Positions 52,914-64,000 of a DNA stretch of 64,000 bases are shown one piece after another. This DNA comes from Roridomyces roridus. Its lineage: Eukaryota > Basidiomycota > Agaricomycetes > Agaricales > Mycenaceae. Numbering within the stretch: the first letter of the stretch is position 1; each line of letters opens with the position of its first letter. The notes under the pieces were generated by a model, which was given only the letters and a program-made list of their open reading frames with translations, searched no databases and was not told the origin of the DNA. The position numbers and the translations under genes are program-made. Location of the stretch: positions 62,001 through 126,000 of the forward strand of contig JARKIF010000016.1 in NCBI GenBank assembly GCA_029378245.1, given 5' to 3'.

Positions 52914-55903
52914 TTAGTCGAGGCACGTCTGGAGCTGCTCAAATGCACCCGGGATGTGCATTCCGTACCTCACTTTCCCACCAGTCGTACCCTCTGCCTC
53001 CCTGGCAGCGAGGTACGCAGCCCTCGTTTCCAGCCTAAACCTCCTTGCCTCCAACTTTTCTCGCGTCGCCTCATACGTCGGCGCCACCGCCCGTTCAGGT
53101 TGCGCCTCCCGTACACGAAGATGCATCTTGAGCCGAAACTCGACTTTTTCGAGTGAAGCCTGAACAGAAGCCAGTGTTCGCACTGGGCGCGATTGCTCGG
53201 GGGAAGACTTGGACTTGGCAGGCGCAGGTGACAAACGCAACGGAGGCGAGGCCCGGCGGTGACTCTCACCCCGTGCCGAAGAAGATGCAGAAGTATGTTT
53301 CTGGGAAACACCGCGCAAGGACCCAGGGGTGGCTTCTCGTTCTCGTGGGGACCGATTCGGTGCTGGGGGCACAAGAGAGGAGCGGAGGTCGTTTTCTTCT
53401 TCTATTTGTTCCCATTCCTCTTGAATATCTTGTCTTTCTTGTCCTGGTTCCTCCGACGCGAGAGATCTCCGTGGTGATGCATCAAAGGTGGGTTCTTGTG
53501 GCCAATGTGGGGGTGTGGTCGACGGAAAATCCCGCCGAGGGTTGGGAGTGGGTGAGGAAAGAATCATCTGCCTCCCCTTCCCCTTGTCCTTGGCAGTTAC
53601 CAACGGCGGAGACGACGCAGGCAGCACCTCATATAATGTATAGATCCCGCCCCCTGGTGTCCGAAATCGTGTATGAGACGCCGGAAGTTGACTAGTCGCA
53701 GCTATTGGTGGCAACGAATCTTCTTCATCCTCCCATTTACCGTCATGTCGCCAGGGTGAAGGGATAAGTTTGCTCGTGGATGCGACAGTGTTGTCCACAG
53801 GCCGGAGTGGCGTCGGGATCGGCGGGCTGGAAGAAGGGAGCCATCCCGCATGAGTTTCATCATTCAACCCCTTCCGAGCTCGTGCAGGCGAAGGACTCGG
53901 AAAGGGGGAACCCAATCCTGTCCCAACTCGAGCGCGTTTGGAAGACCGCTGTGAATCCTCCTGGCTATCCCCCACTCGTTTCTTGCCCGAAAGACGAAAC
54001 GGGGAAGTCCCAGGCGTCAACACTCCATGCGCGCTCCCAGCTCTGACACTAACAGGCGACTCCGAGGGCGCAAAACCATAATCTGATGGGCGCCCTTCGA
54101 CACCTGCAAGCCCGGCAAACAGCAAATGAGCTGTTCTCCCTCTGGCATCATCCGCATCACCGCCGTCGGATTCATCCTCGCTATCCAGCACCACTTCCTT
54201 CCGGCGGCTCAACTCTGCTAGCTGTAGCGCATCAGCCGCAGCAGAAGGGGGCTCCAAAATGCGGTCCACAGCCCTCCGTTCCTGAATCCCCAACCAATCT
54301 CGCACAACTGCAATCGTCCGTCGCAGACTTCCCCGTTGGGCCCACTTCTCCGCCAGGTCGCGCACTCCGTCGCCGCCTACGAGATTCTGCAGGGCAGTGT
54401 CCATCTCCGTGTCCATCTGCTCTTGGGTGGCGAGTTGCGCGGCAGCAGAGGCAGAGATTTCCGATGGAGGCGGCGGTGTAGCGAGGCATCCCGCAAACAT
54501 GCAGTCAATGGCACGCCAGTCGAGTCCATGCAGTCCTGGGATGAGGGTATTGGGGACAACGCGGCGGGGGCGAAATAGCGAGACGAAGGATTGTAGCTCT
54601 GGGAGGGGCGAGTGGCGTGAAAGTGGCACGAGCTAGAAAAGAAAAGAAAAATCAAATTTTGAGTGAGACTTGGAAGGGAAGGAACCGACCAGGCTGTGAA
54701 TAGTTTCACCCCCAGCGATGCGGAGCTTCGTCTCTTGAAGATACGATTCCCAACTTGTTGTATCCATCGTGACCGGATTCACATAAACAAGATGGTCGCC
54801 CTTGCGACTACGACTAGTGGTCGGTCGATGTGGGTCTGCCACAGCAACATGGTCGCAGCGCTCAAATCGCTCGCACGCATGGAAGCGCGTTGAGGCTTCA
54901 TCGCGCGTCCCAATGGCACGTAGGACGGGATCCGAGATGTTGGTGTAGACGGCGTACTTGTAACGGTCGAGGTGAATCTTGGAGCGAAAGGCGCGGGAAA
55001 TAGCTTTCAACACGTCTTCGTACCCCCATGTCCACGAGTTGATGAAAAAGTATGCCGTCGGTGGTAGTAATTTCATAAGTTGGATGAGGCCGGCTGTGGC
55101 GCATGCCTAGAAAGAATGAAAGGGTGCGGGTGGCATCGGTCATGGACCGTACCTTTGTGGGAACGGCTGAGGATGACATTACACACGCGGTATCGAGGTA
55201 GATGGCGTCGAGCCTCTCGTTAAACGTGCCATCTGAGTGCGAGTCATCCGTCGCGAGATATGGCTGGAGAAATGGATTGTGGATGATAGAATCCAGAAAC
55301 CACGGCTCGGCCCTAAAATCGCCTGTATGCAAGATGGCACCTTGGTCGCCTTGTATCAAAAACCTAAGCCAAGTTGGACTCTTTGTATTTGAGGACAAAA
55401 GGAATGACGCACATAACTGCTCCTGGACAATGGTTTGCGTCGAAGAGGGTGACAGTAACTCTCTCATCATTCGACATCTCAATCTCCGTAGGGGTATTGA
55501 GCGGCAAGGCTTTCTGCAGACCAGTCAGGGGCTGGCCACAAAAAGAGAGGCAGCGACGCACCAAGAGATCTCTGGAACCAGTATAGTACGTCGACCCATC
55601 CGAGCAAATGAGCGGGTCGATTTTGAGATGCGAGTACGTCCGATTAATCTCGGCGCGATACTCATTCTCATGCAACGAGCGTTCTGCATAGACCTCGTGG
55701 CGGAGAAGCATTTCCTTTGCATCGTGGGAGCAAATGACGACGGAGCCAAAGGACTTGGCTTGAAGACCGGTTATATGGTCTGAATGAGTGTGCGAGAGGA
55801 GATGGAGTGCAGGGACCATCTCCTGCCCCACGGCAGTGGCGAACGCATCCACGCGGATGCGGTATGGCAAGACGAATGAGTTGTAGGGTGCTCCGGGCGG
55901 CAT
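52914..55903 (-). CDS. Artemis/SNM1-type metallo-beta-lactamase (beta-CASP) DNA nuclease
   Basis: About four exons. The metallo-beta-lactamase motifs are present in order: LLSHTHSDHITGLQ (HxHxDH), DANHCPGAVM|FL, AILHTGDFRAEPW, and DAIYLDTACVMSS. The beta-CASP region then carries TAYFFINSWTWGYEDVLKAI and GDHLVYVNPVTMDTTSW. By family it opens hairpins or trims DNA ends in double-strand-break or crosslink repair, in the nucleus. It lacks the N-terminal UBZ finger of yeast Pso2, and the last about 480 residues are a long disordered tail rich in Ser, Pro and charged residues, which suits Artemis-like proteins. I cannot decide between an Artemis and a Pso2 role. The splice VM|FLIQGDQG is fixed by the motif. 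Confidence 0.86.
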
Positions 55904-58900
55904 GGCGAGTTAAATATAAGGGGTATAGCGGGATATACAAGGAGAACGAGCGCGTCAAGGGACGGGGAGTGGGTCCATGCGCGTCAAGAGAGAGAGAAAC
56001 ACGGGACCGCTTGAGTATGACTACATAAGCCATCAATTGATCTCCCCTATTGTTCACCGGCCCGAAACCACTCTTGCTTCCACCACCATGCCAACTAACT
56101 TTGAACTCCGCTGTGCTCCGCCAATCGCTCGAGAATGTCCCTGCACCGGTCGGAGTCCAAGTTTGCCTCGCGTTAAAAAAGTTCCCTACGTTGATTGTGC
56201 AGTGTGGCGACAACCTGGAACGTGCTCGACCTCGACCCTAGTCTGAGCCCTTCATTCAACGCATACTACGTATTTCTCCGACATTGCGAGCAGCCCCTCT
56301 AGCCTGCAGTCTTCGTCAGAATCTCGGCTGTACGTTCATATCTCGACTTCGAATGAACATCAACGAGGGTACCCATTCCAGCAGGACAAGGTAACCATAT
56401 CCCGCCGGGAGACCAGATCTGTGCCATTCCATTTCATTAACAATCGCCCGGGACAGGTCAGATAACGAATCCGACCCTAGCAGAGCGGTATTGCCCTACC
56501 TTCTTGGACTACTTGACAATAATACCACGTCATAATTCGTGTGGGGCACACTCGGCTAAAGATACCGCACGGCGGCGGGAAAGTACGGGCGGGCGCCAAC
56601 TTGTTGGGTATTGACTGCGCGCTCCCGACGGCGTAAGATCCCTTCCCCGCGTCTTCGAGTTCACAGCACGTGAGTTGTCCTGCGCGGGAGGACAGTGGGC
56701 CGGGGTGGATGCAGAACTGACATTGGCAGATTAGATGGATGACTCTGAGCCCTTCTTGTCTACCTCCGCCCTCTTCTCTGATTTGTGCAGGGTCGTCTCT
56801 GGATGTGAATTCCTCCTCCGAGGAGCGGTGCAACGAGGCAAGTTTCGTGCATGAGCTCTGATTGCTGAATCATGGATCATAGCAACGATAGATATCTAGA
56901 TAGCTACCCCAGCTGCAGATTCGAGTTGCATACAGCGCTGTCGAGGTCATTGCCCCGTCGGGATCCGCCCTCACGTACTCTGTTCCGTTGATGCATCATT
57001 TACCTGGACTCAACAACTCACCCATCCTCATTCGGTTGTTATTGGACTTGCCACATCTCCGCCGACCAACGACGACCAACAAGTTGCCCGTTCAAACTTT
57101 GTTTGACCTACCGTGGGCTGATATGGCGGAAGTACGGAGGAGAAGCCTACCTGAGGACGGATCCGCAAAAGTGTGTGTAATCCGGCGTTGAATCGAGGGT
57201 CGTATGGTGCGTGCGTGCCTTGCTCAAGTTTGTTGCTTTCCTGCTGCTCTTTACATCACTGCTCGCTTAGATAAGATAATCGAATATTAAATCTGCGCCC
57301 TCTTTTGCCTTTTATTGTCTGCGTGGAAGAATAGAAGCGATGGCATGTAATTGTACGCGCCTTGTCGTTTCTCAATACGTGCTACTCTCTATACAGTACT
57401 CCCGTCCGCCTTTCAGATTCGTGACACCGGCGGACATAGGATAGCATGTAGGATTGCCACCATCTTTCCAGACATAAGGAAATGGGATCATCTACAGATA
57501 TGAACAGCCGCCATTTCATTCACTTTTCACTTGGTACAAGTAGACCAGTGCGAGAAACCGGTCGGAAATTAAGCTAGACATTCTTTGATCTCGGTCCCAA
57601 TGACGATCTCTTGCCCAAAAATAAGCACGCAAAAATGACCAGTCTAAACCCACTCGAACCCTTTGTTATGATGCAGACAACATACAGTGTGTGTAATGCT
57701 ATAGTGTAACGAATAACCCGAAGCCCAGAAATATGCCAGAAAAATAATGATGTCTATGGTGTAGTAGAGAGTTGTGCGAGGGGAGGAGGTCATGCGGCGT
57801 GCAACAAAAGAAAAGGAACGAGATCGACAGCGAGAGAGCAAGAGACAATCTGAGCAGATGGCGGGACCCAACCGTGCAGCCCAGATGCGCGGGGATATCT
57901 ACGAAGTCCCAGAGAGATATGTGACGGAGAGATGCGAGGGAATGGAATGGCATGGCGCAGCATTCACTTTGATTTTTGCTGAGAGCGTCGGAGGTCAGTG
58001 AGTGCTATCTGGGCACTGATCGGACACCCACTGGTGTACGCATCATGAGGGGCGCTGCTGCCGTTGACGACGGACACTGCAGAGGGGGGTCAATGGGGCG
58101 CCTGGAATGAACGGCAATGGACGCACGGGCGTTGGAGAGTTGGGGCTCATTATAGGTTTTGTGAAAGCGTGCTGCAGCTGAGAAAAAACCGAGAATCAGG
58201 ACACAGGGTCGCGATAAGAGGCGGCCAACTGCACACACCTTTGCTTGGCTCTCTTTTGCCCGTGCAGCATACATATTGGGATGCAGCGAAACGTTGGACA
58301 TGCTCGTTGCTCGCGGCAAAGAGTGGAGGGAAGAAGAGACGCTGGGGAAGGCGACAAGGCCCTTTTTGTCTTGGGCGGACATGAGGGACGTGGCAAGAGA
58401 AAGAAAAGAGAGAAAGATAAAGGGTAATGTCGCGTGCGTTGCACGGAAAGGGATGGAGGAAAAAACGGGGACCTCAGAATGGGTGAATATATAGGGCCAT
58501 TCAGGCCACGCGCGTGATCAGGCCCGATTCGATTCGCGAAGTGAGATCTCACCAATCCCCGGTTAAGAGCTCATTTCCTTCACAACGTGCGACTCCCTTC
58601 TCGCTTCCAGATAGCACACCAACCCCAATTCCAACATTCCCGCCCTTCGTCATTACAAAGTTTATATCTCTGGCGACCAATCTTCTTTCCAGAAAGATAC
58701 CGACGGGAAGTGCATTATACAACTCTTTCAACCCTCCGGCATTCTCAGACCCTCCCCGCCTCGTGAACGTATCCGTGTCCTGTTTTAACACCTCTTTCCC
58801 CCGCTTTCTCGTAACACGCTGAGCGCATGGCCTCGTCCTCGATTCTCATGCCTAGGCCTCTTTTCCTCTGCTGAGAACTTCCCGCCCGCACTCCAGGGAG

Positions 58901-59504
58901 ACCCACTCCCAACCTCGATATCCTTACCTCTCCGCCCGACGGCCTTGAAGTAATATTCTATACTTACCTCTCTCTCGTACTCTCAGGCCTCGCCGAAAGG
59001 CCATCAACACACCGTGATTTGCCCACCGTCGGTCTTATGTCCTCCTACGCACTGCTCGGGGCCGTCATTCTTCCAAGTTTCCTGCTCGTCTCTATCCAGC
59101 CGCCCCTTCGTCCTCGTGGCGTCTTTAGCTAAATGCGCCCCAAGGCATATCCCACGTATGTGTGAACACAGGCGCGCAGCACCCCTAGCCGGAACGTATG
59201 GCTTCTCCTCCAGCCTGCCCGCGGGAAACGTTCCTGTATCAAGGTCGCCACTTAGTCAGCCGAACAAGGGTTGCACTGGCGGACACCGAGGCGTTCGAAG
59301 CACTGAATGTATATTTTTCTCTCTGACAAAGTATCCGCCCTCTCCCCGCCAGTGCTGATACATCCAACGATCCCGTAAGATTGAGAAGGCAGTTGCCGTG
59401 ATATTTTCTTCCCGCCGACCAGTATTTTAGCACACATCCATACACTGTAGTGGCCGCCTGAAACTTAGGCTTCTGCCGCGTCGATCTTTCGACGACGAAT
59501 CAGT
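55904..59504. other. Gene-poor region, 3.6 kb
   Basis: I find no protein gene I can support on either strand. Open frames here are short, lack motifs and are not joined by good splice sites. The part at 56000-56260 and the part at 58500-58820 have the most protein-like composition but nothing recognisable. No tRNA-like cloverleaf or TPsiC box (GGTTCGAA) was noticed. It includes the 5' region of the Artemis-type gene and the 3' flank of glycyl-tRNA synthetase. Confidence 0.4.
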
Positions 59505-62500
59505 CTACTCCACCGCCTGCACTCCGTCATACGCTGGCAGCCGCTGGCATGCCTCTGCCCACTCAATGCTACCCTGCACCAGGTCAATTACAGTCCCAAT
59601 GACGTCGTCAATTGAGCCGATTCGTTGATCCGTCGTATCGCGTTCCCTAAAGCAAAAGATAATGAGCAGGGGCCCTGCCAGGGAGCGAATAGACGTACCG
59701 AAGGGTCATCGTACGGTTTTGGACAGCTAGATGCACGTTAATGAAGGAGCGCAAGGCACCAAAAAGACAATCACGCACAGGCGAAATCCAATGTAACGCC
59801 GAAAGGCGTGCCGAGCTCGTCGTTTCGGGAGTAGCGCTTCCCAATCGTCGCCGTGGAATCATCGACACGTGCATGGATACCAGCCTTGCGTAGACGTAGA
59901 GCTAGCGATATAGTCATTAGCCGCTCGTGCTTCTGGGAGAGATAGGACACTGCCACGTACAGACTTCCTTTACAAGCGGATCGAACTCTGCCCGCGCGCT
60001 GAGGGGCACGATAAGGACTTTTGTGGGGGCCACGACGGCAGGTAGGGATAGCACCTGAGAACACAGGCTCGGTCAGGGACGGAAATTAAAGCGATATACG
60101 TCAGGCTTCGCCCGCCCCGAAAGCAGAAGCCAAATAGCTCGGATGGGAATCTCGGCCAGCGGGCGAAAGGAAAGCTTTCGTAGCTAAAGAGCCGGAGCCC
60201 CCACCTCCCGAGGCGAAAACGCGCCAGATGAGGAAGTGTTAAGCCAAAGATTCTACCCCGTTACCCCACGGGGCCAGGGGCACGCAAAAAACGGATCACC
60301 TACCCCACGTTCTACATCTTGCTCTCTGCTCCAGAAGCTATGTTCGAGCAAGCAGTACAAGATACGCCCGATGCCAAAGGATGGCTCGATGACGTTGGGT
60401 GTGAATTCCCGCACTACGGATGAATGAGCAGAGGATACAAGATAGATAGCTCATTCATACCGGACGTCTTGAACGTTTTCCGCTCGATGGTGAGCATACC
60501 GGGCTCAATCGTAAACTCTTTGCCCTCTGCCTTGATCGTCGTAGGCCTAACGGACATCTATGAGTCAGAGATAAGAAAGAGGGAGGAGAACGTACCCCTT
60601 GGCGAGCTCGTCCTTGAGCTTCATCAAACCCGCCTCGTCGAGAGCAGTAACAGCGGCCGAGACTAGTCCCGCCTCGCTCTTGTACGTCTTGCCCATCGAC
60701 TTCTTGTCCCACTCCGCCACCGCCTTTTCCTCCACAATCGGCTCCTTGAGCGCCTGCCTGACCACAAGCGGTATACCCGTCTTGGCGGTATGAACGCTAA
60801 GGTCATACGCGGACCGATCCGCACACCCAACACACTCCGTCCACCCACCCACACTGTTCTGAATCTCTGCATCCCAACAATCCGCAGCATAATGCGCCAT
60901 CTCGTTCGCCATATGCTGCCGGAACCTCAATCTCTTCCCATCAATACCGATCTTGAGCAGGAACGCGTAGATGCGAGCCACAAAGTAGCCCAGCGTCTCG
61001 TTGGCGATGACGCCCTCTTTGACAGCAGCGCCAACAGTCATAATGCGCGTTGTGCTCTGCCCCGCCGCCTGCACGTACTTGTCCAGTAGCACAAGCTCGA
61101 CATCCGCAACTTCGCTAAAGCGTGGGTGCGATTTATCCAAGGGGTCCACGAAGTGCTCGATTTCCGCCATATTGAACTCACGCACGCGCAACAGGCCGGC
61201 GCGCGGAGAGATCTCGTTCCGGAACGAGCGTCCAACCTGGGCAGATGCAAATGGCACGCGACCATTATTGAATTCGAGCAGACGGTTAAAGTTGAGGAAG
61301 TGGCCTTGGGCGGTTTCTGGCCTCAGGAAACTAGAAACCGGAATTTTGTTATTAGCCAGAACAAAAGAACTCGGAAAACATAATGGAAAGAAGCAATCGG
61401 TCCGAATCACCAGCGAGAGAATCTCGGCAAAGCAAGATATCTGATCGGCGATCTATCTCTTTCTGGGAGGAACCCCTGATCGCCATCGTCACAAAGAGAA
61501 AAATGGGGTGGTAGCGGAATAATGCAGACAACAAAGAAGAAAGAATTGAACAAGCAGAGGAAAGCCGTGGGAAGAGGAAGAACAACGTGGAGATAAAAGA
61601 GAGAAGCCACTCGATATCACCACGCCCTAGGACATGTGTGATTCCGAAAAAGCGAGTTCGCAGAAAACGTCGAGGCCGACAGCAGAGTGGAGTCGGTAAA
61701 CGATGCAATGCATTCCGGAATCTAAAAGCCCGACTTCCGGCTTGAGCGATCAAAGGGACACATTGCATCATAGCAACCGAGGTAGTGTTGCCTGCAACAA
61801 CCCGCATATGGCCATTGCGCCGTGCGACGGAGGCAGAAAGCAAAACGTGGATCTTGCCCGAGCTTGCCCGTCGCCTCCCGTCGCCATCACGAGGGAGCCG
61901 CGGATGCAAACCAGGGCAAACCCCGAACGGAACGACCACCGTCGCGCATGTGCAAGTATTTTTCGCGCGGGGGTGTTACGCGAGGTCGCGGACGGGCTCA
62001 GGTGGCTCAAGCGCGTCAGGAACGGGTCTGCGTTTCAGGCCAACTCCCCGCGTTATATGCCGCCCAAGAACGCGTGCAAAACAAAATTCGCTGACGTCTG
62101 GGTAACACGCCCGGCTAGATCGATAGAGAAAAGGAAAAACGCAGTGAAACGGTCGTCATGGGACATCCATATCCCAAACCTGCAGCACGGCCGCCACGCC
62201 AGCCAAAAGATATGAAGAAAAATACGAGAGGGAAAGGGAATTCGAGAAAAGATGGATCGAACACTCACCCGGGATGCTGTCCGGTAGGCCCAATGCTGCT
62301 CGCAAACATGAGATTGAATTGCTGGGGCTCGCCCACGGGGTTGCCCGACGCAGGATTGGTGATGGCGTGTGTGCGCATAAGTCCACCAAGTTCGGGGCCA
62401 GTGTAGTTATCCAGTTGGGCAAGGATAGAGTCGTACTCGGCAATAACCGCATCTTCGAGCTTGACCGCCGTGCTCTTGACCTCGTTCCTCTTCTTCTTCT

Positions 62501-62971
62501 TGTCGTCCGCCGCAGCGACCACTTGTGTCGCCTGCCCGCGCGCCTCGCGATCCCCCTCGAGTCGGGCCTCGAGCACGTTCTTGACCAGGTGATCTGCACG
62601 CAGGACCTCCCCATTGCCGGTATCTTTGACCATCCAGTCCGCAAAGCGCGCGACGTGGCCAGAGGCCTCAAAGACGGGCGCGGGGGTCATGATCGTCGTG
62701 TCGAGCTCGTACATGGACTCTTCAACGATGAAATGGCGACGCCATTCGGCGATGATGTTGGCTTGCAAGGAGGAGCCTGGCGGACCGTAATCGTAGAGCC
62801 CCGCAACACCTACAAGACAGAGATTTTGATATCCACGAACAATGGATCGCGGCGATCGCAAGACGCACCACCGTAGATTTCAAAAGCAGGAGCGTAGAAG
62901 AATCTGCGGTTGAGCAAGGCGTCGAAACGAGTCTTGTCGAACGCATGGGCGGTCTTGTTCACGGAAGACAT
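59505..62971 (-). CDS. GRS1: Glycyl-tRNA synthetase (eukaryotic alpha2 type)
   Basis: At least eight exons. The start [16 protein letters not shown] is followed by [36 protein letters not shown] (motif 1 region), [40 protein letters not shown] (motif 2), [36 protein letters not shown] (motif 3), and the anticodon-binding domain ([64 protein letters not shown]). It charges tRNA(Gly) in the cytosol; fungi often make the mitochondrial form from the same gene, but I see no N-terminal extension here. An intron of 938 nt (61331-62268) lies between GPTGQHPG and FLRPETAQG, far longer than the others. The terminal exons were placed by phase and family motifs. Confidence 0.93.
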
Positions 62972-63500
62972 GGTCCGCTCCGAGTAGAGTTTTCTCTTGA
63001 CGCAGTAAAGAAGGCTTGTGAGGTATGTGGGTAGCTGTCGTCGTGGTGCAGAAACAAGAGTTAGACGGCCAACGAGCATCCAAATTGCATTCCAATCCGA
63101 GTCAAATCGAATGCCACATGACCTGTCACGGTCACGCGTGCACTGCCATTCAAGAACTTGAAGAAGACCCGCGGCGCGTCGCGTCCCATATCTTCCTCCC
63201 ACACGCCACCGCCACTGAATGATATCATTCCTCCCGGAGCCCGCAGAACCTGGGTTATCGGACGTTGACCAAGACAAAGAACACTCAGGTACGATATTGT
63301 ATCGCCGCGACAGTTCATGATGTTCATCAATATGTTTTTCATTCCTCCGGAAATTGTGGGGGAAATGAAGTAGTCTCGGGACCAGACTCTAGTACAATTG
63401 ACAATCAAGTAGTTGTATAGAGAAATGAAGCATCTATGAATTAATCCAAATGAAATGGCTAGTAGTGGTATGCAGACATCCGCTCATTTTATCCAAACTC
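62972..63500. other. Intergenic spacer upstream of GRS1
   Basis: 529 bp with the GRS1 5' region and the 3' flank of the bestrophin-like gene. No gene is seen. Confidence 0.4.
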
Positions 63501-64000
63501 TCAAACCGCACTCAGCGCACGATACATCTCCCGATTTCCTCTCTTCACCCACTCCATCGGCGAAGTCCGCTCATCATGTTCCACATCCGCCGTGAACAAC
63601 ATATCATTTTCATCGGAGAAGGCCTGTAATGCTGCTTGAGAACCAAAAACCGCAACGACAGAGCAAACGCACCCAATAATCAGGGTCCGGCGGACTGGCG
63701 CTCGTGATGGCTCTCAGCTCATTCCGAACCACATTGTGCGTGAAATGATCCAGATTCAGATCGTTCTTGTCGTACCCAAACGGGTCTGTGCAGCTCACGA
63801 GTCAGTACCAGCCAATGATACGCAACGAATAGATGCACTTTCAATCTCCTCGCCGGCAACCTGAGGTACGAGTTAATACTATATAGCGTCTGGCTGTAAG
63901 AAACTAACCAAAAATCCGAAGAAAATGAAAGTAAGCAAGATGGTCGCAGGGATCGTGACCCATCCGAGCGTTGCCAGAATTTGGCTTGGCTGTTCAGCCA
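63501..64000 (-). CDS. Bestrophin-like anion channel, 3' end only
   Basis: Runs off the right edge, so the N-terminal part is missing. Exons visible: AEQPSQILATLGWVTIPATI with LLTFIFFGFL (a membrane helix), VAGEEIE, PFGYDKNDLNLDHFTHNVVR, ELRAITSASPPDPDYW, and the last exon AFSDENDMLFTADVEHDERT ending at TGA 63501-63503. The PFGYDxNDL...D motif after the last helix is the hallmark of fungal bestrophin/UPF0187 proteins, which form chloride or bicarbonate channels. The cellular membrane is unknown. Confidence 0.85.

Noticed and set aside
58005..58382. 125-codon minus-strand frame in the gene-poor region
   Set aside because: No motif, no splice partners and a composition close to random.
61703..62215. 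170-codon plus-strand frame inside the glycyl-tRNA synthetase intron
   Set aside because: No motif and no conserved composition; mentioned only as possible intron content.
1..64000. CRISPR arrays, operons, ribosome binding sites, riboswitches
   Set aside because: The window is eukaryotic nuclear DNA with spliceosomal introns; no direct-repeat arrays of the CRISPR type are present.
1..64000. tRNA and rRNA genes
   Set aside because: Scanning by eye for the TPsiC box and cloverleaf arms gave no convincing hit; a covariance search could still find one.

Overview
This window is nuclear DNA of a filamentous basidiomycete, most likely an agaricomycete. The evidence is dense gene packing on both strands and intron-rich genes with introns of about 45-60 nt (CTNAC-type branch sites). 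Gene families typical of mushroom-forming fungi are present: F-box-like/leucine-rich proteins, an SRPK-like kinase, a GT90 protein, BTB proteins and a secreted GH3 beta-glucosidase. No prokaryotic or organellar signal was seen. Exon structures were derived by hand from splice signals, reading phase and recognised protein motifs. Where noted, every exon junction was checked for phase.

Layout. 0-12.8 kb: a Zn2Cys6 regulator, a PPOX-like protein with a C-terminal membrane helix, an 18-exon gene joining two SUMO-like domains to a SUV39-type SET domain, a divergent UBP8-like histone H2B deubiquitinase, THG1 and a CaMK-type kinase. 13.4-25.5 kb: an F-box-like protein, two hypothetical proteins, a second SUV39/Clr4-type methyltransferase with a chromodomain, a GH3 beta-glucosidase with an apparent one-base frameshift, and an ING-family PHD protein. 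25.5-33.3 kb: two related F-box-like genes bracketing a G-protein alpha subunit, then a GT90 glycosyltransferase-like gene. 33.3-35.7 kb: gene-poor DNA holding a MITE-like element with 28-bp terminal inverted repeats and an internal tandem repeat. 35.7-49.7 kb: a C2H2 zinc-finger protein split by a 587-nt intron, a BTB protein, an MFS transporter, a GNAT acetyltransferase, a SnoaL-like protein, an acidic hypothetical protein, an F-box protein, a NYN-domain protein and a small secreted protein. 49.7-56 kb: a gene fragment, an SRPK-like kinase with a collapsed activation segment, an F-box/ankyrin protein and an Artemis/SNM1-type nuclease. 56-59.5 kb holds no gene I can support. 59.5-64 kb: glycyl-tRNA synthetase with a 938-nt intron, then the 3' end of a bestrophin-like channel running off the edge.

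How the genes fit together: the first 25 kb is rich in chromatin genes. It holds two H3K9-type methyltransferases of common descent (shared exon structure including a 9-nt micro-exon), the SAGA-type deubiquitinase and an ING reader. One methyltransferase shares a 316-bp divergent promoter region with the deubiquitinase. The SUMO-like/SUV39 fusion is the most likely undescribed item here: it would build a SUMO-like module into a heterochromatin writer. This is an inference from architecture, not a shown function.
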